Below, in pieces: positions 32,559-41,040 of a stretch of DNA of 64,000 nucleotides. The stretch covers positions 806,104-870,103 of the forward strand of contig NZ_KI928919.1 of assembly GCF_000521215.1 (NCBI RefSeq), given 5' to 3'. This DNA is from Labrenzia sp. DG1229 (GTDB lineage Bacteria; Pseudomonadota; Alphaproteobacteria; Rhizobiales; Stappiaceae). Within the stretch, counting starts at the first letter, position 1, and every line of letters starts with the position of its first letter. A model generated the notes under the pieces. That model was not told where the DNA came from, made no database searches, and worked only from the letters and a program-made list of their open reading frames with translations. Position numbers and translations under genes: made by a program.

Positions 32559-32645
32559 TTTACATGCTTCAAAAGAACTCCCGGCGCGGCTAAAACAGGC
32601 GCGCCGGTCTGTCTCCGGTACCTTTGACAACCTGCCGGACCCTGA

Positions 32646-33431
32646 ATGACCGACCGCCTGCCCCTGTCTGCCTTTATCATTGCCAGGAACGAAGCCGACC
32701 GCATTTCCCGGCCGATCCGAAGCGTGATCGACTGGGTGGACGAGGTAATCGTTGTCGACAGCGGATCGACAGATGACACGATCGCGGTTGCCGAGAAGCT
32801 CGGCGCCAGGATCGTCCACAAGGACTGGCAGGGCTACGGACCGCAAAAGCGGTGCGGGGAAGACCAGTGCCGCAACGACTGGCTGTTGAACCTTGATGCC
32901 GATGAAGAGGTTACCGAAGACCTCGCAGCTGAAATCCGTGCAAAGTTTTCCGACAACAGCTATGGCGATGCCGATGGCTGGCGCATCATGATCCGGGACA
33001 TGTATGCCCACGAAACGGAACCGGCGCCATGGGCTTACGGGTATCACCAGATCCGGCTATACGACCGGCGCAAGGGCCGGTTTTCAGATTCAAGCGTCCA
33101 TGACACGGTACGCCCGGTGAACGGTGCGACGATCGCAAATCTTTCCGGCATCATGGCCCACCGCTCGATCCGCTCGCTCGACTTTCAGGTGGGCAAATAC
33201 AACCGGTATTCCGGCATGCAGGTCGAGGACATGCGCACGCGCGGCCGCAAACTGCCCCGTTCCCGTTTGCTTACCGAATTTCCAGTCAGCTTTTTCAAGG
33301 CCTATTTCGTCCGCAAGTACCGCAAGTACGGCTGGTGGGGCCTCATTTTGTCCATGAACTATGCCCATGCGCGTTTCCTGCGTGTGGCGAAGGCCTATGA
33401 GGCAGAACTGCTTGCCGGGAAACAACGATAG
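32646..33431 (+). CDS. Glycosyltransferase family 2 protein (LPS core-type)
   Basis: A 261-residue GT-A glycosyltransferase. The start LSAFIIARNEADRI, then DEVIVVDSGSTDDT and NLDADEEVTEDL (the DxD-type metal site), is the pattern of the WaaE/LgtF beta-1,4-glucosyltransferase-like group that adds sugars to lipopolysaccharide core. The C-terminal half is basic (FVRKYRKYGWWG), suggesting peripheral membrane contact. It starts 87 bp after the glucosidase in the same direction and converges on the response-regulator-like gene 19 bp downstream. The donor sugar is not predictable. Confidence 0.85.
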   Translation: MTDRLPLSAFIIARNEADRISRPIRSVIDWVDEVIVVDSGSTDDTIAVAEKLGARIVHKDWQGYGPQKRCGEDQCRNDWLLNLDADEEVTEDLAAEIRAKFSDNSYGDADGWRIMIRDMYAHETEPAPWAYGYHQIRLYDRRKGRFSDSSVHDTVRPVNGATIANLSGIMAHRSIRSLDFQVGKYNRYSGMQVEDMRTRGRKLPRSRLLTEFPVSFFKAYFVRKYRKYGWWGLILSMNYAHARFLRVAKAYEAELLAGKQR

Positions 33432-33450
33432 CGGCCGTTTCCCGGTCTTC

Positions 33451-34644
33451 CTAACCCGACGCTTTCACAGGCTCCTCCGGCACCGCGTGCCGTTCCACGC
33501 GGATCGGCTGACGAACACCGGTCGTGTGATGGAAATGCTCAAGGCGCCGTATCGTGGTCGGCGTCAGCGTGTGATCGCGCGACAGCACCAGTTCGTGACT
33601 GTTTTCCGCCAGAACGTCTTCGACGAGAATGTCACCGGGCCGGAGAGAACGGATGTAGCATTCAGAAATCTGTCCCTTCCTGTCTTCCGCCACATCGTCC
33701 AGAAGAACTTTTCTGGCGGCCTCCAGGAGTTCGGGATCGTATTTGCTCTTCTTGATCATCAACGCTTCGAACGCCGCGGCATCCGGCCCGCGTTCCGGAC
33801 TGGCGTACCACAGATCGGTCAGGAGCTTGAGAATGCGGGATATCTTCGGAATCTCGGTGCCGGTGGGGCCGTCCTTGGGAAATCCGGACCCGTCAAATCC
33901 GCGAGCGGACAGGAACAACAGTTCGGACACCTTTTCCAGCTGCGGAATATTCTGCAGGAGGTCGCGCGTCTGACCCGGCGACCGGTCAAGCACGTCTCTT
34001 TCCTGCTCTGTCAGGCTGCGCGCGGCCCGGTAGCGCGCAAGGATCTGCTTGGGCAGCAAAGCTTCACCAAGCGGTGACAGCATAACCGCCATTTCCAGTT
34101 CCCAGGTTTTCCTGATGCCGATTTCCTTCGCCAATCTCAGAGCCTGTTTGCGTACGGTCGCAGTGCGCCGAAACGCCTCGGGATGAAAAAGCCCGAGCAT
34201 ATCGATCAGCAATTTGACCGAGCCCGCGAGCGTCCGCTCCAGCATCGCCCGGTCCTTGGCCTGTTGCCGGTGATATGCAAGCGCGGTTTCAAGAGCATTT
34301 GCAAGATCTTCGGGGCGACACGGCTTTTCGAGAAACATGAAGGCACGGCCTTCGTTCAGTGTCTTCTTGACAGCCTCGGCGGATGTTTCGCGGGTCAGCA
34401 TAAGCCTTGCAGCCTGGGGCACGATCATTTCCGACGCCCTCAGGAATGCCGTTCCACCCCGACCGGGCAGATTGAAACACGAAAAGATCACCGCAGTGTT
34501 TGTGTTCTGTTTGAGAAATTGCAGGGCTTCTTCAGAGTCGGAAAAGCAATTTACCTTGTAGTGGTCGCCGAACAGACGTTGAAACGCTTTCCGCACAGCA
34601 ATGTCCGGGTCAACGACGACGATAGGGTCAGTTGCTGTTTCCAT
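33451..34644 (-). CDS. Degenerate receiver/HD-GYP domain protein
   Basis: A 397-residue protein built like an RpfG-type response regulator: receiver (residues 8-120), helical linker and HD-GYP-like domain (about 140-345). Key residues are missing. The position of the phospho-acceptor aspartate reads Cys56 (FSCFNLPG), although Asp12, Thr84 and Lys107 are kept. In the phosphodiesterase domain the HD pair reads Ser190-Pro191 (AVMLSPLGEALLP), and the GYP motif reads GFP (DGSGFPKDG). It therefore probably does not accept phosphate or degrade c-di-GMP, and may act as a binding or scaffold protein. No histidine kinase lies next to it. It is divergent from the flavoprotein gene. Confidence 0.8.
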   Translation of the reverse strand: METATDPIVVVDPDIAVRKAFQRLFGDHYKVNCFSDSEEALQFLKQNTNTAVIFSCFNLPGRGGTAFLRASEMIVPQAARLMLTRETSAEAVKKTLNEGRAFMFLEKPCRPEDLANALETALAYHRQQAKDRAMLERTLAGSVKLLIDMLGLFHPEAFRRTATVRKQALRLAKEIGIRKTWELEMAVMLSPLGEALLPKQILARYRAARSLTEQERDVLDRSPGQTRDLLQNIPQLEKVSELLFLSARGFDGSGFPKDGPTGTEIPKISRILKLLTDLWYASPERGPDAAAFEALMIKKSKYDPELLEAARKVLLDDVAEDRKGQISECYIRSLRPGDILVEDVLAENSHELVLSRDHTLTPTTIRRLEHFHHTTGVRQPIRVERHAVPEEPVKASG

Positions 34645-34846
34645 GAATCGTGCCTCATGCCAAAGACCGACCTGAACTTGTGCTTTCGTCAGCCGTATCT
34701 TCCGCGCAGGATCTCATGTGACGGATAACAAATACTTGCGAAACTCGGCATCTACTGTCAGCACTTTTCGCGGGGGTGGGTAATGTTCCCAGAAGTTTGT
34801 GTGTTGCACGGTAGCCTTTTACGCGCAAGTCGACCTATAAGGCCCC

Positions 34847-36070
34847 ATGATTGATGTGCTTGTTATCGGTGCCGGCCCGGCTGGTCTATTTGCTGCTGAT
34901 CATCTGTCCACGCGAGGACACTCGGTCACAATTATCGACCAGATGGCGTCGCCGGCCCGCAAATTTCTCATGGCTGGTCGGGGCGGTCTCAATCTCACGC
35001 ACAGTGAAGACCTGCCGATTTTCCTGTCCCGCTATCGGGAGGCGGAGCATTTTCTTGCCCCCATGATAAAGGCCTTCCCGCCACAGGCGCTGACAGACTG
35101 GTGCCACGATCTGGGTCAGGAAACCTTCGTTGGATCCAGCGGGAGAGTTTTTCCGAAGACCATGAAAGCATCACCGCTGCTGCGTGCGCTGTTGCTCAGA
35201 CTGCAAGCCAACGGGGTTCAACTCCGGGTGCGGCACAGGTTTACCGGCCTGGACGACAACGGTTCAGTACTGATCGAGACCGGGAACGGAGATTCGGAGA
35301 CCCTGTCCGCACGCACGGTTCTGCTTGCGCTCGGCGGGGCGAGTTGGCCCAAACTCGGCGCCACGGCAACCTGGAGTCCCGTGCTCGAGGAACGTGGCAT
35401 AACAGTGACACCATTTCAGCCCGCCAATTGCGGGTTCCTGGTGTCCTGGAGCCCCTTTCTGACTGAAAGATTTTCCGGATCTCCCTTGAAGCGAATTGGA
35501 ATAAGTGTCGGCGACCGGTCCATACTTGGAGAAGCCATCCTCTCGGCAAGGGGATTGGAAGGCGGTGCGATTTACGCGCTTTCGGCGGACATCCGGGAGA
35601 TCATCAACCGGGAAGGATCGGCAAGCCTGCTGCTGGATCTCCGTCCGGCGATGAGTGCATCGGACCTTGCCGCGAAAATGTCGCGACCACGCGGAAAACA
35701 GTCACAATCCACTTTCTTGAAGAAGACGCTCAAACTGAATGCAGTGGAACTGGCTCTTCTTCGAGAATCGGGTCCATTGCCGGGCGACACGGATCTTCTT
35801 GCTGAACGGATCAAGTCGATACCCGTCACTTGTCTTTCGCCCTATCCAATGGATCGGGCGATCTCGTCTGCCGGTGGCATCGCCCTTGAAGAACTCAACC
35901 CGGACCTGATGCTCAGGAAAATGCCCGGTGTCTTTGCGGCCGGAGAAATGCTGGACTGGGAAGCACCGACGGGCGGATACCTGTTGCAAGCCTGTTTCGC
36001 CACCGGCCACCGTGCGGCAGAAGGTATCGTGCGCTATCTGGACAACATGACAAAAGGAGAAGCCGGATGA
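34847..36070 (+). CDS. HI0933/BaiN-like flavoprotein (TIGR03862-type)
   Basis: A 407-residue FAD-binding protein. The dinucleotide motif VIGAGPAGLFAADHLSTRG is at the N-terminus and the family motif MAGRGGLNLTHSED follows near residue 40. The C-terminal GAGE-like segment reads FAAGEMLDWEAPTGGYLLQACFATG. The group is related to the HI0933/YhiN flavoproteins; some relatives reduce bile-acid intermediates, but the role of this subgroup is unknown. It overlaps the YaiI-like gene by 4 bp (ATGA) and so forms a small operon with it. A second HI0933-family protein of a different subgroup is encoded at 48778-49956. Confidence 0.85.
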   Translation: MIDVLVIGAGPAGLFAADHLSTRGHSVTIIDQMASPARKFLMAGRGGLNLTHSEDLPIFLSRYREAEHFLAPMIKAFPPQALTDWCHDLGQETFVGSSGRVFPKTMKASPLLRALLLRLQANGVQLRVRHRFTGLDDNGSVLIETGNGDSETLSARTVLLALGGASWPKLGATATWSPVLEERGITVTPFQPANCGFLVSWSPFLTERFSGSPLKRIGISVGDRSILGEAILSARGLEGGAIYALSADIREIINREGSASLLLDLRPAMSASDLAAKMSRPRGKQSQSTFLKKTLKLNAVELALLRESGPLPGDTDLLAERIKSIPVTCLSPYPMDRAISSAGGIALEELNPDLMLRKMPGVFAAGEMLDWEAPTGGYLLQACFATGHRAAEGIVRYLDNMTKGEAG

Positions 36071-36525
36071 CGGTCCTGTATGTGGATGCGGACGCCTGTC
36101 CGGTGAAAAACGAAGCAGTCCGCGTCGGCGAACGTCACGAGGTCGCAATCAAGTTCGTTTCCAACAGCTGGATGCGCCTGCCCGAGGGAGACCTGATCGA
36201 GCGAGTGGTGGTTCCCGAAGGGCCGGACGAGGCCGACAACTGGATTGCGGAACGGGCCCAGCCCGGCGATGTCGTCGTGACAGCAGACGTGCCACTTGCT
36301 GCCCGTTGCGTGAAGGCCGGAGCGCTTGTCATCGGACCATCAGGAAAACCTTTCCGCGAGGATGGCATCGGCATGCGCCTGGCCATGCGGGATCTGAATA
36401 CACACTTGCGGGAATCCGGTGAAATCAGGGAAGGCGGACCGGCATTTACAAAGGCCGACCGGTCCCGGTTTCTCAATCAACTTGAAACGACCATGCGTGC
36501 GGCGAAGAGAATTTCGACAGGTTAG
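36067..36525 (+). CDS. YaiI/YqxD family protein (DUF188)
   Basis: A 152-residue DUF188 protein with the PIN-like pattern VDADACPVKNE at the start, a DxxIAERAQPGDVVVTADVPLA central block and FTKADRSRFLNQLE at the end. The conserved aspartates suggest a nuclease-like metal site, but no activity is established for this family. It overlaps the preceding flavoprotein gene by 4 bp, so both are probably translated together. The chain length is normal for the family. Confidence 0.85.
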   Translation: MTVLYVDADACPVKNEAVRVGERHEVAIKFVSNSWMRLPEGDLIERVVVPEGPDEADNWIAERAQPGDVVVTADVPLAARCVKAGALVIGPSGKPFREDGIGMRLAMRDLNTHLRESGEIREGGPAFTKADRSRFLNQLETTMRAAKRISTG

Positions 36526-36584
36526 CCGGTTCAATTGACGACGGCGGCAATCTCCACCCCGGACGGTCTGGAACTACAATTCAA

Positions 36585-36626
36585 ACAAAAACTCCCTGCA
36601 AGGCTGGGAGGAAACCTTGCAGGGAG
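36585..36626 (-). terminator. Rho-independent terminator of the BA14K gene
   Basis: A perfect 12-bp stem (36592-36603 with 36615-36626) is followed on the minus strand by TTTTTGTTTG. It lies 100 bp after the BA14K stop codon and faces that gene. It may also help to stop the converging YaiI transcript. Confidence 0.75.
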
Positions 36627-36726
36627 ACGCCGGAGACACTCGCAAGTGTCGTATATAGACCGGCTTGTTATTGCATTGTCTTTTGATCTGCCGGGACCGC
36701 TGACCGGTCCCGGTAAACTGAAAGCC

Positions 36727-37083
36727 TTAGCGGCAGAACTTGTACTGACCGGAATAGGCCAGGAAATAGCCGGTGTTCGGATTGAAGGACCGGTACTTGG
36801 CACGGCAGTAGTTGAACCAGGCCGGTGACCAGGGAGCCGCGCGGTAGGTGACAACGGGAGCCGGTGCCGGGTAGTAGGCCGGAGGCGGTGCATAGTAGCG
36901 TGGTGCCGCGTAGCGACGCTGTGACAGCGCGGAGCCGATGATTGCGCCCGCAGCAAGGCCACCTGCGATCCCTGCGCCGACACGCCAGCCATTTCCGGCT
37001 TCAGCGGTTGTTGACTGCGAGGTCAGCATGACACCTGCGACAAGAGCGAGGGCGGTGGTGGTGGTTGCGATCTTCCTGAACAT
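36727..37083 (-). CDS. BA14K family exported protein
   Basis: A 118-residue protein with a signal peptide (cleavage after about AEA, residue 29). A short glycine-rich hydrophobic stretch (GAGIAGGLAAGAIIGSAL), a proline- and tyrosine-rich linker (YYAPPPAYYPAPAP) and the C-terminal BA14K motif follow: WFNYCRAKYRSFNPNTGYF with two further features, the YSGQYKFCR end. The family is named after a Brucella immunoreactive, lectin-like protein. It is envelope-located and typical of Hyphomicrobiales. The gene ends in a strong terminator, and a GTGACC inverted repeat lies upstream at 37171-37186. Confidence 0.85.
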   Translation of the reverse strand: MFRKIATTTTALALVAGVMLTSQSTTAEAGNGWRVGAGIAGGLAAGAIIGSALSQRRYAAPRYYAPPPAYYPAPAPVVTYRAAPWSPAWFNYCRAKYRSFNPNTGYFLAYSGQYKFCR

Positions 37084-37460
37084 TTCGGTGTCCCTTCCTG
37101 TTTACGAGGCACTCGTTGTCTCTCCGCCTCAACTCATGAAAGGACACTAGACCAGCACTGTCCGGGGCTCTGTGACCGGGGTCACAAGGATTCCGTTTGT
37201 TGAAAATCGGCATTTTCGACCGTGAATTCATCTCTCACACTAGTTTCACTTGCCTAAGAGCCACCTCAGACATACATTGACCCTCATCGGCGCGCGTTGC
37301 GTCGTACGGGACATGACGAAAGACCCGGTTAGACTGACTTCGGCAGAGCTCTTTGGAGTGCTGCTCTGAAAACCCAAGCTTTCCGTTTCTTATTGACTTC
37401 TCGTTTATCCGCGCCTTGCCGGAAACGGGAATGCGCACAAATCAACGGAAAGGTTTCTCC
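37084..37460. other. Divergent promoter region between the BA14K and cold-shock genes
   Basis: There are 377 bases without a supported gene. They include an inverted repeat at 37171-37186 and, near the cold-shock gene, a TTGACT at 37393. A long untranslated leader before the cold-shock start is likely, as is usual for these genes, but I cannot fix its 5' end. Confidence 0.5.
37171..37186. promoter_or_regulatory. Inverted repeat TGTGACC-GG-GGTCACA
   Basis: Two 7-base arms separated by 2 bases lie about 90 bp upstream of the BA14K start. The size and symmetry fit a site for a dimeric regulator; no regulator gene is adjacent. Function is inferred from structure only. Confidence 0.4.
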
Positions 37461-37673
37461 ATGCGTGAGAACGGCACCATCAAGTTTTTCAATCACGACC
37501 GCGGCTTCGGTTTCATCACACCGGACAATGGCGGCAAGGACGTATTCGTCCACGTGACTGCATTCGAGCAGGCCGGAATCGGTGCACCGGTCGAAGGCGC
37601 AAAGATTTCATTCGTCGCTGAAGACGATCGCCGTGGCCGCGGCAAGCAGGCAGCTCAACTCGAAATGCTCTGA
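37461..37673 (+). CDS. Cold-shock family protein
   Basis: A 70-residue CSD-fold nucleic-acid-binding protein with both RNA-binding motifs: GTIKFFNHDRGFGFITPD (RNP1) and DVFVHVTAF (RNP2). The C-terminal part is basic (DDRRGRGKQAAQL), as in alphaproteobacterial Csp proteins. Such proteins bind single-stranded RNA and melt secondary structure. The ATG at 37461 has GGAAAGG upstream and matches the family start. The gene is monocistronic, with a clear terminator 50 bp downstream. Confidence 0.9.
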   Translation: MRENGTIKFFNHDRGFGFITPDNGGKDVFVHVTAFEQAGIGAPVEGAKISFVAEDDRRGRGKQAAQLEML

Positions 37674-37721
37674 GTTTCAGGTCTGCGGACCAATTCTGAG
37701 CCGCTCGAGACGAGCAAAACG

Positions 37722-37748
37722 AAAACGGGGCCCAGCGGCCCCGTTTTT
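37722..37748 (+). terminator. Rho-independent terminator of the cold-shock gene
   Basis: AAAACGGGGCC (37722-37732) and GGCCCCGTTTT (37737-37747) form an 11-bp perfect stem with a CAGC loop. The T-rich arm extends as TTTTTGTTTC. Confidence 0.85.
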
Positions 37749-37932
37749 GTTTCCCAGACAAATGACCTGCAGGTACAAAGACGGCGTTGACGAAAAAGTC
37801 GACCTCTACGTATCGTGCCCGGGACGCTTTCATCGGCAACCCAAACGCACTGTTTCGTCGCCCCGCCTGCACCGGGATGAAAGGTGCGCGATCCTTTTGA
37901 GCGAAGCTATGGAATTTTGATTGCACTCACCG

Positions 37933-38979
37933 TCACTTGAGCATGCAGTCGAGCAATTCGTTTTCGCCTATCACTCCGACGATAGCACCGTCCTTTTGAA
38001 CCACAACGGGCTCGGAACTGGACTTCTTCAGCTTTGCGACCTCACGGACCGGTGTGGCGCTTTCGCAGGTCAGGCCGCTGGCGAGGGAACCCGGCAGGCT
38101 TCCCGGAGGCACCATGATGTCCCGGGCGCGGAGCACATTGAGCGGATTCATGTGACTGACGAAATCGGCGACATAGTCATCGGCTGGATTCTTGACGATC
38201 TCCTGGGGCGTGCCGAGCTGAATGATGCGGCCACCTTCCATGATTGCGATGCGTGAACCGATCTTGGCTGCCTCGTCGAGATCGTGGCTGACAAAGATGA
38301 TTGTCCGGTTCAGTTCTTTCTGAAGATCGAGCAACTCGTCCTGCAGCTTGTCGCGGATCAGCGGGTCGAGAGCCGAAAACGGCTCGTCCATCAGCAAGAT
38401 CGGTGCATCGGTGGCAAAGGCACGGGCGAGGCCGACACGCTGTTGCATGCCACCGGAAAGTTCATGGACGTACTTTTCGCCCCAGCCGGCCAGACCGACA
38501 AGTTTCAGCTGTGCGTCCACCTTCGAGATGCGTTCCTTGGGTGACATGCCTGAAAGCTCGAGGCCGAACCCGACGTTCTCGGACACTGTGCGCCAGGGCA
38601 GCAGGCCAAATTGCTGAAACACCATGGCGATGCGGTGCCTTCGCAGTTCACGCAGATCATTTGCCGAGCAGGTTTCCGGATTTACATACTGATTGCTGTC
38701 ATGCACCTGCACCTCGCCGCGGATGACCGGGTTGAGGCCATTGACCGCGCGCAGCAGTGTGGACTTGCCGGAGCCCGACAGGCCCATCAGCACCAGCACT
38801 TCTCCCTCGTAAATGTCCAGGCTGGCTCCGGCTACGCCCAGGATCTGACCCGTTTCGGCCTGGATCTCCTGCCTGGTCTTGCGCGCATCGATCAGCGGCA
38901 ATGCGGAGTTGGGATTTTCACCGAAGACGATGTCGACATCCCTGAAGGTAACAATGGGTGCTCCGGATGTATCGGTCAT
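37933..38979 (-). CDS. choV: Choline ABC transporter ATP-binding protein
   Basis: A 348-residue ABC ATPase of the glycine-betaine/choline (ProV/OpuA) type. It has Walker A GLSGSGKST, the signature LSGGMQQRVGLARA, Walker B ILLMDEPFSALD and the H-loop FVSHDLDEA. A C-terminal CBS-like region (from about residue 270) is typical of osmolyte transporters. It overlaps the permease gene by 4 bp. I chose the ATG at 38979 (AGGAGGCAAGCG upstream) over the longer frame to 39042. It energises choline uptake for the betaine pathway encoded by the divergent bet genes. Confidence 0.9.
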   Translation of the reverse strand: MTDTSGAPIVTFRDVDIVFGENPNSALPLIDARKTRQEIQAETGQILGVAGASLDIYEGEVLVLMGLSGSGKSTLLRAVNGLNPVIRGEVQVHDSNQYVNPETCSANDLRELRRHRIAMVFQQFGLLPWRTVSENVGFGLELSGMSPKERISKVDAQLKLVGLAGWGEKYVHELSGGMQQRVGLARAFATDAPILLMDEPFSALDPLIRDKLQDELLDLQKELNRTIIFVSHDLDEAAKIGSRIAIMEGGRIIQLGTPQEIVKNPADDYVADFVSHMNPLNVLRARDIMVPPGSLPGSLASGLTCESATPVREVAKLKKSSSEPVVVQKDGAIVGVIGENELLDCMLK

Positions 38980-39818
38980 CGCTTGCCTCCTTCTGAGCTC
39001 CGGAAAAAACGATCCAGCACAATCGCAATAAGGACAATGCAAAGTCCTGATTCAAACCCAAGGGCAATGTTCGCGGTATTGAGCGCGCGCAGCACAGGTC
39101 CACCAAGCCCGTCTGCTGCAACCAGGGCCGCGATGACCACCATTGAAAGCGACAACATGATCGTCTGGGTCAAGCCCGCCTTGATTTGTGGCAACGCGTA
39201 AGGCAATTCGACTTTCCAGAGAAGCTGGGACTTGGTCGCCCCGAATGCTTCACCCGCTTCCAACAAGGCACTAGGTGTGGAGGAAACACCGAGTTGTGTC
39301 AGTCGGATCGGAGCAGGAATTGCAAAGATGACTGTCGCAACAAGACCAGGAACCATACCAAGTCCGAAAAGAATTAGGGCGGGGATCAGATAGACAAAGG
39401 TTGGAAGGGTTTGCATCAGGTCGAGCACTGGACGCAAAAAAGCATAAAACCGCGGATTATGTGCAGCCATAACCCCCACCGGTACGCCTACTGCCATGCA
39501 GACAACAGACGATGAAACCACAAGTGCCAGTGTTTCGGTCGTCTCCTCCCAATATCCCTGATTGATTATCAAAAGAAGAGACAAGGCCACAAAAACAGCA
39601 AATGCGATCGTGCGGTGGACCAGATAAGCCAAGGCAACAATGATCGCGACCATCAGCAGAGGATGGGGAGCCTGCAGAACCCAGAGAATTCCATCAATCA
39701 TTGCGATAAGAAATGCGGAAATTCCATCAAACACCCAATCGGCGTTCTCTGTCAGCCAATCGACTGCATGTTTTGCCGATCGTCCGATTGGCAATTTGTT
39801 CTCCGTGAGCCAGTCCAA
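38976..39818 (-). CDS. choW: Choline ABC transporter permease
   Basis: A 280-residue inner-membrane permease of the ProW/OpuAB type, with about six membrane helices and the cytoplasmic EAA-like loop (EAGEAFGATKSQLLWKVELPYALPQI). I chose the TTG at 39818 because AAGGGG lies just upstream and the N-terminus (LDWLTENKLPIG) then aligns with known ChoW proteins. The alternative ATG at 39860 lies inside a hairpin at 39848-39875 and adds 14 unrelated residues. It is translationally coupled to choV. Together with ChoX and ChoV it imports choline. Confidence 0.85.
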   Translation of the reverse strand: MDWLTENKLPIGRSAKHAVDWLTENADWVFDGISAFLIAMIDGILWVLQAPHPLLMVAIIVALAYLVHRTIAFAVFVALSLLLIINQGYWEETTETLALVVSSSVVCMAVGVPVGVMAAHNPRFYAFLRPVLDLMQTLPTFVYLIPALILFGLGMVPGLVATVIFAIPAPIRLTQLGVSSTPSALLEAGEAFGATKSQLLWKVELPYALPQIKAGLTQTIMLSLSMVVIAALVAADGLGGPVLRALNTANIALGFESGLCIVLIAIVLDRFFRSSEGGKR

Positions 39819-39847
39819 CCTGTCGCCCCTTTTATATTCTTGAAACA

Positions 39848-39875
39848 AAGACGCCGGCATTTGCGCCGGCGTCTT
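39848..39875 (-). terminator. Intercistronic hairpin between choX and choW
   Basis: AAGACGCCGGC (39848-39858) and GCCGGCGTCTT (39865-39875) form an 11-bp stem, followed on the minus strand by TTTGTTTC. It sits between the binding-protein gene and the permease gene. Such hairpins act as partial terminators or stabilise the upstream message, giving more binding protein than permease. Confidence 0.65.
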
Positions 39876-39891
39876 CTAGATTCTTACCAAC

Positions 39892-40836
39892 TCAAAGGCC
39901 GAGAGCGCCTTTCACGGCAGCGAAACTATCGCCGCCATCGAACGTCTTCACGCCTACCAGCCAGCTTTCAAACGTCGCCGGATGCTCTTTCAACCAGGCA
40001 GCCGCGGCCTTGTTCGGATCTTCGCCGTCGACCAGGATCGCGCCCATGATCTCGTTTTCCATCGGGAGCGAGAATTCGAGGTTTTCCAGAAGTTTTCCGA
40101 CGTTTGGGCATTCCTTGGTATAGCCAGCGCGAACGTTGGTGAATACGGTCGCCCCACCGTAATTCGGGCCAAATATTTCATCACCGCCATCGAGATAGGC
40201 CATCTCGAAATTGGCATTCATCGGATGCGGTTCCCAACCGAGGAACACGATGTCGTTATCGCGCTTTCCAGCCCGTGCAACCTGGGCCAGCATGCCCTGT
40301 TCGGAGGATTCGACAACCTCGAAGCCCTCCAGACCATAAAGGTTCTGGTCGATCATGCCGATGATCAGGCGGTTGCCATCATTGCCGGGCTCAATGCCGT
40401 AGATCTTGCCGTCCAGATCATCGCGGAACTTGGCAATGTCCTGGAAGCTCTTCAGACCCTTGTCATAGGTGTATTTCGGAACGGCCAGAGTATATTTGGC
40501 ACCTTCCAGATTGGCCCGTACGGTTTCGACTGAACCATCTTCCCGATAGGCCTTGATATCGCCTTCCATCGTCGGCATCCAGTTGCCGAGGAAAATGTCG
40601 ATGTCCTTGTTCTTCAAAGAAACATAGGTGACCGGGACCGACAAAAGTTTGACGTCCGGCTCGTATCCGAGCGCTTTCAGAACCACGGAGGTTGCCGCAG
40701 TAGTCGCAGTGATGTCCGTCCAACCGACATCAGACAAGCGAACTGTCTTGCAGGCTTCCGGCTCGCTTGCAAGCGCTGTTCCGGACAGCATCAGGCCAAG
40801 TGTAAGACCTCCAGCGAGTGTCGCTGCGATTTTCAT
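39892..40836 (-). CDS. choX: Choline ABC transporter substrate-binding protein
   Basis: A 314-residue periplasmic binding protein with a signal peptide (cleavage near ALA-SEPEA). It matches the ChoX/OpuAC type that binds quaternary amines through aromatic residues: SDVGWTDITATT, FLGNWMPTMEGDI and FLGWEPHPMN supply candidate tryptophans, and cysteines are at CKTV and KECPNV. The ATG at 40836 has TAGGAGG upstream; the longer frame to 40878 is not supported. It is the first gene of the choXWV operon and is divergent from betI. Confidence 0.9.
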   Translation of the reverse strand: MKIAATLAGGLTLGLMLSGTALASEPEACKTVRLSDVGWTDITATTAATSVVLKALGYEPDVKLLSVPVTYVSLKNKDIDIFLGNWMPTMEGDIKAYREDGSVETVRANLEGAKYTLAVPKYTYDKGLKSFQDIAKFRDDLDGKIYGIEPGNDGNRLIIGMIDQNLYGLEGFEVVESSEQGMLAQVARAGKRDNDIVFLGWEPHPMNANFEMAYLDGGDEIFGPNYGGATVFTNVRAGYTKECPNVGKLLENLEFSLPMENEIMGAILVDGEDPNKAAAAWLKEHPATFESWLVGVKTFDGGDSFAAVKGALGL

Positions 40837-40989
40837 GAGTATACCTCCTATGGAATGTGAAATTTTTGTTTGGGCCATTTTGAATAACTGGAAGCGAATT
40901 CACGCTCAGGCTTAAGTGCCCCCGATTTAATCTCCAATAGCCTGCTCCTGACCAATCCAAACATCCACGGAAAAATTTTGCAAGTTTTC

Positions 40990-41007
40990 ATTGATTGACT
41001 GATCAAT
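40990..41007. promoter_or_regulatory. Candidate BetI operator
   Basis: ATTGAT-TGACTG-ATCAAT is an inverted repeat with 6-base arms and a 6-base spacer, located 33 bases before the betI start in the divergent choX/betI region. BetI represses its own operon until choline is present, and its sites are AT-rich palindromes of this general form. The site could control both directions. Confidence 0.55.
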
Positions 41008-41040
41008 TAAAAATAAGAAAAAAGAAACTCGGAGATCACG

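Noticed and set aside
32581-32607. Possible terminator after the GH13 gene (CCGGCGCG/CGCGCCGG)
   Set aside because: The hairpin is good but has an 11-base loop and no T-run, and the next gene follows in the same direction.
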